DNA from: Actinomycetes bacterium
GTDB taxonomy: Bacteria; Actinomycetota; Actinomycetes; Actinomycetales; Cellulomonadaceae
Length of the DNA stretch: 22,702 nucleotides
Reading direction: 5' to 3'
NCBI GenBank assembly: GCA_021793115.1
Contig: JAJYTJ010000053.1
Location: 1 to 22,702 of the forward strand
Part shown: positions 14,686 to 22,702 of the stretch, piece after piece
Layout: each line of letters begins with the position of its first letter
Numbering within the stretch: position 1 is the stretch's first letter
Translations under genes and position numbers: made by a program
Notes under the pieces: model-generated
Told to the model about the DNA's origin: nothing
Database searches by the model: none
The model's input: the letters and a program-made list of their open reading frames with translations, nothing else

Positions 14686-17142
14686 GTGGCTCTCGACACG
14701 GTCCGCACCAGCACCCCCGCCGCAGACCCCGCGTCGGTGCTGGCCGCGCTCACGCGCGACGAGAAGGTGGCGCTCCTGGTGGGCGTCGACATGTGGCGGA
14801 CGGCCGCGGTGCCGCGCCTCAACCTGCGTTCGGTGGTCATGTCCGACGGGCCGGCGGGCGTGCGCGGCGACTCCGACGAGTCGTCGGCGGCGTTCCCGGC
14901 GCCCTCGGCGCTGGGCGCGACGTGGGACGTGGCCCTGGCGGCGCGCGTCGGCGCGGCGTTCGCCGCCGAGGCACGCCGGCACGGGGTCGACGTGGTGCTG
15001 GCGCCTCAGGTCAACCTCCAGCGCACGCCCGTGGGGGGCCGCCACTTCGAGTGCTTCAGCGAGGACCCCGTGCTCACGGCCGCGCTCGCGGTTCCGCTCG
15101 TCGGGGCCGCGCAGGCGCGTGGCGTCGGTATGTGCGTCAAGCACTACGTCGCCAACGACTCCGAGACCGAGCGCACGCGCTACGTCTCCCGGCTCGACGA
15201 GCGCACGCTGCGCGAGGTCTACCTCGCGCCGTTCGAGGCGCTGGTCGAGGCCGGTGCCTGGTCCGTCATGGGCGCCTACAACGGGGTCGACGACGGGGTC
15301 GAGTCCGCACCCGTCCTCGAGCACCGCCACCTCCTCACCGACGTCCTCAAGCGCGAGTGGGGCTTCGACGGTGTGCTCGTCTCGGACTGGGTGGCCACGA
15401 AGTCCGTGGTAGGCCCGGTGCGCGCGGGCATGGACCTGCAGATGCCCGGCCCGGACGGGCCCTGGGGAGACGGGCTCGCGGCGGCCGTGGCCGAGGGCCA
15501 GGTCACGGAGGACGAGCTCGACGACAAGGTGCTGCGCGTGCTGCGGCTCGCCGCGCGCGTCGGCGCGTTCGGCCCGCCGGTGGCGCCACCCGCGGGTGTC
15601 GACGTGCCGGGCGTGCTGCGCGAGCTCGTGGCCCGCTCGCTCGTCGTGCTCAAGGACGACGACGGGCTGCTGCCGCTCGACCGGCCCGCCCGGATCGCGC
15701 TCGTCGGCCCCAACGCGGTGACCCCGTTCCTCGCCGGGGGCGGCTCGTCCGCCGTGCGGCCGGAGCGTCACGTCGCGCTCGACGCGGCGCTGGCGCGCGC
15801 GTTCCCCGGTGCCACGGTGGAGCTCGCCGCGGGCGCGGTCTCGCGCTTCACGGCGCCGGCGCTGGACCTGGCCGCCGCAAGCACGCCCGGAGGCGACCCC
15901 GGCGTGCACGTGGAGCTGCTCGACGCCGCGGGCCGCGTGCTGCGGGCCTGGGTCGCGGCCGGCTGGGACGAGGACGTCCCAGGGCTGCCCGACGATGCCG
16001 TGGCGCTCCGGCTGCGGACCCGGGTGCCCCTGGCCGCGCCCGGCGTCCACGCCGTCGGCGTCGCGACGATCGGGCGTCACCGGGTGCTCGTCGACGGCCG
16101 GGAGGTGTCGCGCAGCGACCGGGTGGTGGGCGAGGACGTGGTGCTCGACTCGACGTACAACCACCCCGCGGCGGTCATGGTGCCGGTGGCCGGCCCCGGC
16201 GAGGTGGAGATCGACGCGACCGTGCAGGTGGTGCACCCGGTGGGGTACGACACCTTCCTGCGGTTGCGCCTGCGGCACGGCGAGCCGGGCCCGTCCCCCG
16301 AGGAACGGCGTGCGCACGCGGTGGCCGCGGCCGCGGCGGCCGACGTCGCCGTGGTCGTCGTCGGGACCACCGAGGAGGTGGAGTCCGAGGGCTGGGACCG
16401 GACCGGCCTCGAGCTTCCCGGCGACCAGGACGAGCTGGTGCGCGCCGTGCTGGCGGTGCAGCCGCGCACGGTCGTCGTGGTCGACGCCGGCGCGCCGGTG
16501 CTGCTGCCGTGGCTGACCCAGGCGCCGTGCGTCGTGTGGGGCTGGCTGGGCGGGCAGGAGTGGGCCGACGGCCTGGCCGACGCGCTGTCCGGCGTGGTGG
16601 AGCCCTCCGGCAGGCTGCCGTGGACCCTGCCGGCCCGCGCGGCGGACGTCCCCGTGCCCGACGCGGTACCCGTGGCCGGGATCGTCGACTACGCCGAGGG
16701 CGTCCACGTGGGTCACCGCGGCTGGGACCGGCTCGGCCGCGTGCCGGCGGCGCCGTTCGGCCACGGCCTCGGGTGGACCACGTGGCGGTACGTCGCGGCC
16801 GAGGCCGCGCGCGACGACGACGGCGTCACGGTCGTCGTCACGCTCACCAACACCGGCCGCCGCGTCGGCCGCGAGGTGGTCCAGGTCTACGTCGAGCCGC
16901 CCGCCGGAACCCCCGCGGGGGAGCGTCCGGTGCGCTGGCTCGGCGGGTTCGCCGTCGTGGACGCCGATCCGGGCGCCACCACGACCGTCCAGGTCCGGCT
17001 GCACCCGCACGCGCTGCGGACCTGGGACAGAGGTGCCGGGTGGGCGACGCCACCCGGCACCTACCGGCTGCGCGTGGGTCGTTCGTCGCGCGACCTGCGC
17101 CTGACCACGGACGTCGACGTCCCACAGCAGTTCGAGCAGTAG
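14686..17142 (+). CDS. GH3 beta-glucosidase with PA14-type insert, intracellular
   Basis: Glycoside hydrolase family 3 enzyme releasing terminal beta-linked sugar from oligosaccharides or glycosides. The 818-residue product has the (beta/alpha)8 domain (about 15-290) with MSDGPAGVRG, KHYVANDSETER and the nucleophile Asp234 in LVSDW. The second domain carries ESEGWDRTGLELPGDQDEL (the acid/base Glu is probably 566 or 568). A PA14-like insertion lies around 370-540 and a fibronectin-III-like domain at the C-terminus (VTLTNTGRRVGREVVQVYVEPP). No signal peptide is seen, so it acts on imported sugar. I chose the GTG at 14686 for AGGAAGG 10 nt upstream; the in-frame TTG at 14638 lies in the predicted -10 box. 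Specificity (glucoside, xyloside, galactoside) is not readable. Confidence 0.93.
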   Translation: MALDTVRTSTPAADPASVLAALTRDEKVALLVGVDMWRTAAVPRLNLRSVVMSDGPAGVRGDSDESSAAFPAPSALGATWDVALAARVGAAFAAEARRHGVDVVLAPQVNLQRTPVGGRHFECFSEDPVLTAALAVPLVGAAQARGVGMCVKHYVANDSETERTRYVSRLDERTLREVYLAPFEALVEAGAWSVMGAYNGVDDGVESAPVLEHRHLLTDVLKREWGFDGVLVSDWVATKSVVGPVRAGMDLQMPGPDGPWGDGLAAAVAEGQVTEDELDDKVLRVLRLAARVGAFGPPVAPPAGVDVPGVLRELVARSLVVLKDDDGLLPLDRPARIALVGPNAVTPFLAGGGSSAVRPERHVALDAALARAFPGATVELAAGAVSRFTAPALDLAAASTPGGDPGVHVELLDAAGRVLRAWVAAGWDEDVPGLPDDAVALRLRTRVPLAAPGVHAVGVATIGRHRVLVDGREVSRSDRVVGEDVVLDSTYNHPAAVMVPVAGPGEVEIDATVQVVHPVGYDTFLRLRLRHGEPGPSPEERRAHAVAAAAAADVAVVVVGTTEEVESEGWDRTGLELPGDQDELVRAVLAVQPRTVVVVDAGAPVLLPWLTQAPCVVWGWLGGQEWADGLADALSGVVEPSGRLPWTLPARAADVPVPDAVPVAGIVDYAEGVHVGHRGWDRLGRVPAAPFGHGLGWTTWRYVAAEAARDDDGVTVVVTLTNTGRRVGREVVQVYVEPPAGTPAGERPVRWLGGFAVVDADPGATTTVQVRLHPHALRTWDRGAGWATPPGTYRLRVGRSSRDLRLTTDVDVPQQFEQ

Positions 17143-17198
17143 TCCACGCAACGACGGCGGCGGAGGATGTCCGTCGCCCACAGTGCAAGGAGGCACTC

Positions 17199-18890
17199 GT
17201 GACCACGCGCAAGCTCGCCGCGACGGTCGCCACCCTGGCGGCCGTCGCGATGCTCGCCACCGCCTGCAGCGGCGGCGGCGGCACCTCACCCACCGCCGGG
17301 GCTTCCGGTGGCGGAACCGGCGGGGCCGGCACCGGCCAGACGCTGACGATCTGCATGCCGAACGGTCCGCAGACGAACAACTCCAACCCGTTCCTCAACA
17401 CCGCGTCCGGCAACTCGCTCGGCTACCGGTGGGCCATCTACGAGCCGCTGGCGCAGGTCAACGACACGCGGCCGGCGAACAAGCCGGAGCCGTGGCTCGC
17501 CAAGGCCTGGCAGTGGAACGCGGACTACACGCAGCTGACCCTCACGGCCCGCGACGGCGTCACGTGGTCGGACGGCCAGCCCTTCACGGCCGAGGACATC
17601 GCGTTCTCGCTCCAGCTGCGCAAGGACCACAAGGAGCTCAACACCGAGGGCATCCCCTACGGGGACATCTCCGTCTCGGGCGACACCGTGACCGTGGGCT
17701 TCACGTCCGGCCAGTTCATCAACCAGATCAAGATCCTGCAGCTCTTCGTGGTGCCGAAGCACATCTGGTCGGCCATCGCCAACCCGGTGACGGACCCCAA
17801 CCAGAAGCCGGTGGGCACCGGCCCCTACACGCTCACGTCGTGGACCGACCAGGCCGTCATCCTCGACGCCAACCCGCACTACTGGGGCGGCAAGCTCGCC
17901 GTGCCCCAGCTGCGCTACACGTCCTACTCCGGCAACGACACGGAGACCACGGCGCTGGCCACCGGCGAGTGCCAGTGGGGCTGGACGTTCATCGCGGACT
18001 ACCAGAACGTCTACGTGGCCAAGGACCCGGCGCACAACAAGGTCTTCATGCCCGCCGGCCTCGGCATCGACCAGCTCATGCTCAACGTGACCAAGCCGCC
18101 GTTCAACGACGTCGCGGTCCGCAGGGCGCTCAACATGGTCGTCGACCGCAAGCAGGCTTCCCAGGTGGCCGAGTCCGGGCTGTTCCCCGAGCTGACGAAC
18201 ATCACGGGCATCCCCACGCCCGCCGGTGACTCCTTCATCGCCGACCAGTACAAGGGCAAGAACTTCTCGGTAGACGTCGCGGGCGCCAAGAAGGTGCTCA
18301 CCGACGCCGGGTACCGGTACGACGGTGACAAGCTCATCGGCAAGGACGGCCAGCAGGTGTCCTTCAAGTTGTGGGTCCCCGCCGGCTGGAACGACTACGT
18401 CACCAGCCAGCAGCTCATCGCCCAGGCCGCGCAGTCGATCGGCATGAACGCGACGACCGACACCCCGACCGCCGACGCGTGGTTCGCCGCCAACAACAAG
18501 GGCGACTTCGACGCCGCCCTGCACTGGACGAACACCGGCATGACGCCGTTCGAGATGTACTCGGACATGTTCGACCCCGCGTACTACCTGCCCGTCGGGC
18601 AGCAGGCCAACTGGAACCTCGGCCGGTTCCAGGACGCCACCGCCGCGGCGGCGTTCAAGGCGTACACGGACGCCACGGACGAGGCCGGCCGGAAGGCGGC
18701 GCTCGACACGATCGAGCAGATCTTCGTCGACCAGGTGCCGGCCATCGCGGTGGACGCCCGCCCGGCCGCCGCCGAGTACTCGACGAAGTACTACGTCGGG
18801 TGGCCGGACGACGGCAACGCGTACGCCAACCCGCAGCCGACGGTCGCCAACGCGGGGTGGATCCTCACGAAGCTGAAGCCCGCCTCCTGA
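17199..18890 (+). CDS. ABC transporter substrate-binding lipoprotein (SBP family 5)
   Basis: Extracytoplasmic receptor of an Opp-type importer, 563 residues. The N-terminus has a basic start, a hydrophobic core and a lipobox LATAC with Cys23 as the lipidation site, then a Gly/Ser/Thr-rich linker (24-48). The family-5 binding fold follows, with [47 protein letters not shown] and [16 protein letters not shown]. Family-5 proteins bind peptides, but many close forms bind oligosaccharides (for example the Pyrococcus cellobiose transporter and several Thermotoga systems). Position directly after a cytoplasmic GH3 gene, 56 bp apart, favours a sugar ligand here. AAGGAGG lies 5 nt before the GTG. A strong stem-loop follows the stop. 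Confidence 0.94.
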   Translation: MTTRKLAATVATLAAVAMLATACSGGGGTSPTAGASGGGTGGAGTGQTLTICMPNGPQTNNSNPFLNTASGNSLGYRWAIYEPLAQVNDTRPANKPEPWLAKAWQWNADYTQLTLTARDGVTWSDGQPFTAEDIAFSLQLRKDHKELNTEGIPYGDISVSGDTVTVGFTSGQFINQIKILQLFVVPKHIWSAIANPVTDPNQKPVGTGPYTLTSWTDQAVILDANPHYWGGKLAVPQLRYTSYSGNDTETTALATGECQWGWTFIADYQNVYVAKDPAHNKVFMPAGLGIDQLMLNVTKPPFNDVAVRRALNMVVDRKQASQVAESGLFPELTNITGIPTPAGDSFIADQYKGKNFSVDVAGAKKVLTDAGYRYDGDKLIGKDGQQVSFKLWVPAGWNDYVTSQQLIAQAAQSIGMNATTDTPTADAWFAANNKGDFDAALHWTNTGMTPFEMYSDMFDPAYYLPVGQQANWNLGRFQDATAAAAFKAYTDATDEAGRKAALDTIEQIFVDQVPAIAVDARPAAAEYSTKYYVGWPDDGNAYANPQPTVANAGWILTKLKPAS

Positions 18891-18899
18891 CCGATCGTC

Positions 18900-18939
18900 G
18901 CGGTCCCCGCCGGCACCGTCCGTCGCCGGCGGGGACCGC
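18900..18939 (+). terminator. Perfect 15-bp stem-loop after the binding-protein gene
   Basis: GCGGTCCCCGCCGGC (18900-18914) and GCCGGCGGGGACCGC (18925-18939) are exact reverse complements around a 10-nt loop, 9 nt after the stop and 32 nt before the next start. No T-run follows. The position matches partial terminators or 3' stabilisers that raise binding-protein output over the membrane parts in other importer operons. Confidence 0.7.
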
Positions 18940-18971
18940 TCCGTCCCGTCCCTCCGAGCACCAGGTGACCG

Positions 18972-20014
<1,043 letters not shown>

Positions 20015-20018
<4 letters not shown>

Positions 20019-20995
20019 GGTTCCTCGTCCGCCGGGTGGTCTTCTACGCCGTCACGGCCTGGGCCGCGGTGACCATCAACTTCTTCATCCCGCGCATGAT
20101 CCCCGGCGACCCGGTGCAGGCGCTCATCAACCGGTACCAGGGGCAGCTCGACAGCCACGCGATCCAGGCGCTGTACGTCCTGTTCGGGCTCGACAAGAAG
20201 GTGAGCCTCTGGGACCAGTACTGGCAGTACTGGGGCCAGCTGTTCCGGGGCGACCTGGGGATCTCGTTCTCCTACTTCCCGACGCCGGTCTCCCAGGTGC
20301 TGCGGTCCTCGCTGCCCTGGACGGTCGGCCTGGTCGGTGTCGCCACGATCATCTCGGTGGTCGGCGGCTCGCTCGTCGGCGTGTACCTGGGCTGGCGCCG
20401 CGGCACGAAGGCGGACGCGATCGTCCCGATCACCACGTTCTTCTCGTCGGTCCCCTACTTCTGGCTCGGCATCATCGCGATCGCGGCCTTCGCCGTGACC
20501 TGGAAGGTGCTGCCCACGGGCGGCGGCTACGACGGGAACCTGCTGCCCTCGTGGAGCGGGGCCTTCATCGGCTCGGTGCTGCAGCACGCGCTGCTGCCCG
20601 GCCTGACGATCGTGCTCTCGTCGGTCGCCGGCTGGATCCTCGGCATGCGCAACATGATGGTGACCGTCACGAGCGAGGACTACGTCACGGTGGCCCAGGC
20701 CAAGGGCCTGTCGGAGCGGCGCGTGATGTTCGGCTACGCCGCGCGCAACGCGATCCTGCCGCAGGTGTCGGGATTCGCCCTCTCGCTGGGATTCGTCGTC
20801 TCCGGGACCCTCGTCATGGAGATGGTGTTCAGCTACCCCGGCATCGGGTTCCGGCTGTTCCAGGCCATCGGCGGCAAGGACTACCCCCTGATGCAGGGGA
20901 TCTTCCTGGTCATCACCCTGTCGGTGCTCGTCGCGAACGTCCTGGCCGACCTCGTCTACGTGCTGCTCGACCCCCGGACCCGGCAGGAGGCCTGA
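20015..20995 (+). CDS. ABC transporter permease (OppB/DppB-like)
   Basis: Inner membrane pore subunit, 326 residues and about six membrane helices. The N-terminus [33 protein letters not shown] is diagnostic for the OppB/DppB class. The cytoplasmic EAA loop that docks on the ATPase is present ([26 protein letters not shown]). The ATG is preceded by AGGAGGTGG, overlaps the ATPase stop by 4 bp, and is followed by the second permease after one base, so the genes are tightly coupled. Confidence 0.93.
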
Positions 20996-20996
20996 G

Positions 20997-22009
20997 ATGT
21001 CCAACGTCCCCGTCGACACCGCGCTGGAGGTCACGCCGGCGGCCGCGCCGATCGTCGTCCGGCCCGGGGCCCGGCCGCGGCGCCGGTTCGTCTTCGTCCG
21101 GAACGGCAAGTCCGTCACCGGGCTCGTCATCCTCGCGGCGTTCACGGTGCTCGCGGTGATCGGGCCGTGGATCGCGCCCTACGACCCCTCCAAGGTGGGC
21201 GTGGGCAAGCTCCTGGAGCACCCCAGCGCCAAGCACCTGCTCGGTACCGACCACATCGGCCGCGACGTCTTCAGCCAGCTGCTGGTCGGCACGCGCGGCG
21301 TCATGGTGGTCGGCGTCCTCGCCGCGGTGATCGCGACACTCCTGGCGATCGCCGTGGGCGTCACCGCGGGCTTCGTCGGCGGGGCGGGCGACGAGCTGCT
21401 CTCAGCGCTCTCGAACATCTTCCTGGTCATCCCGGCGCTGCCGCTGATCATCCTGGTGGCGGCGGCGATCCGGAGCACCAGCAACCTCACCATCGCGCTC
21501 GTGCTCGCCGCGACCGGGTGGGCGTGGGGCGCGCGCCTGCTGCGGGCGCAGACCCTCTCGCTGCGACGGCGCGACTTCGTCGAGGCGGCCCGCGCGTCGG
21601 GCGAGCGGACGTGGCGCATCGTCTGGTTCGAGACCCTGCCGAACCTCACGGCGATCATCGCCTCGTCGTTCATCTCGACGATGACCTTCGCGGTGCTGTC
21701 GCAGACGACGCTGGCCTTCATCGGCGTCGCCAACGTCAACGACTGGAGCTGGGGCACCGTCCTCTACTGGGCGCAGGGCAACCAGGCCCTCGCCCGGGGG
21801 GCCTGGTGGTGGTTCGTGCCGGCGGGCCTGCTCATCGCGGTGCTCGGCATGGCGCTCTCGCTGGTGAACTTCGGCATCGACGAGTTCGTCAACCCGCGGC
21901 TGCGGCTCGCGGGGCTCAAGCCCCGCGAGATGCGCCGGCGCGGCATCCGACCCCGGATCGGCTTCACCGCCACGGTCCGCGACCTGCCGCGCCGCCCGGA
22001 GGCCACCCG

Positions 22010-22013
<4 letters not shown>
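20997..22013 (+). CDS. ABC transporter permease (OppC/DppC-like)
   Basis: Second pore subunit, 338 residues. The class marker HLLGTDHIGRDVFSQLLVGTR follows the first helix and periplasmic segment, and the EAA loop reads FVEAARASGERTWRIVWFETLPNLT. About six helices are visible, with a long cytoplasmic N-terminus (about 45 residues) and a basic C-terminal tail of some 35 residues (PREMRRRGIRPRIG). AGGAGG precedes the ATG, and the stop overlaps the next ATPase start by 4 bp. Confidence 0.93.

Positions 22014-22702
<689 letters not shown>

Noticed and set aside
14611..17289. An 892-codon minus-strand frame opposite the GH3 gene
   Set aside because: It is an antisense shadow rich in Arg, His and Gly with no motif or start signal, while the plus-strand frame has clear GH3 catalytic motifs.

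Overview
This window reads as an ordinary chromosomal stretch of a very high-GC actinobacterium. The strong third-position GC bias, frequent GTG starts, leaderless promoters and the radA-disA pair support that. The gene set (glycerol operon, intracellular GH3 beta-glucosidase with an Opp-family transporter) would suit a Cellulomonas-like member of the Micrococcales; that placement is inference. I see no rRNA, tRNA, CRISPR array, insertion sequence or prophage gene.

Region 1 (1-5030) is a glycerol utilisation locus. A glpD-glpF-glpK operon runs leftward (glpK leaves the window), and a SorC-type sugar-binding regulator is transcribed divergently. An 11-bp motif containing GTGCAC occurs in both the regulator/glpD gap and the glpD/glpF gap and is a candidate operator. 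A perfect 13-bp stem-loop lies between glpF and glpK. Region 2 (5066-5882) holds an ArgA-type acetyltransferase, then a 310-bp gap between convergent genes containing two tandem-repeat arrays and two opposed G-quadruplex motifs.

Region 3 (5883-11603) is mostly genome maintenance: mutY, a GNAT acetyltransferase, a membrane-anchored secreted protein of unknown function, disA, radA and a second membrane-anchored unknown. Several of these have a TAnnnT hexamer 6-7 nt before the start codon, the usual mark of leaderless actinobacterial mRNAs. Region 4 (11626-13856) is an OmpR/PhoP-type response regulator with its overlapping histidine kinase gene, transcribed leftward.

Region 5 (13923-22702) is the most system-like part. 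A TetR-type regulator is divergent from a GH3 beta-glucosidase, followed by a lipoprotein solute-binding protein, an ATPase, two permeases and a second ATPase (cut by the window end), all of the peptide/oligosaccharide Opp family. A clear palindromic operator sits where both divergent promoters would have their -35 boxes, and a perfect 15-bp stem-loop separates the binding-protein gene from the other transporter genes. The simplest model is uptake of a beta-linked oligosaccharide or glycoside, cleavage in the cytoplasm by the GH3 enzyme, and control by TetR. The substrate cannot be read from sequence.

Nothing here is a plainly new defence or mobile system. The best leads are the repeat/G-quadruplex gap, the TetR-GH3-Opp cluster, and the regulatory hairpins and operators.
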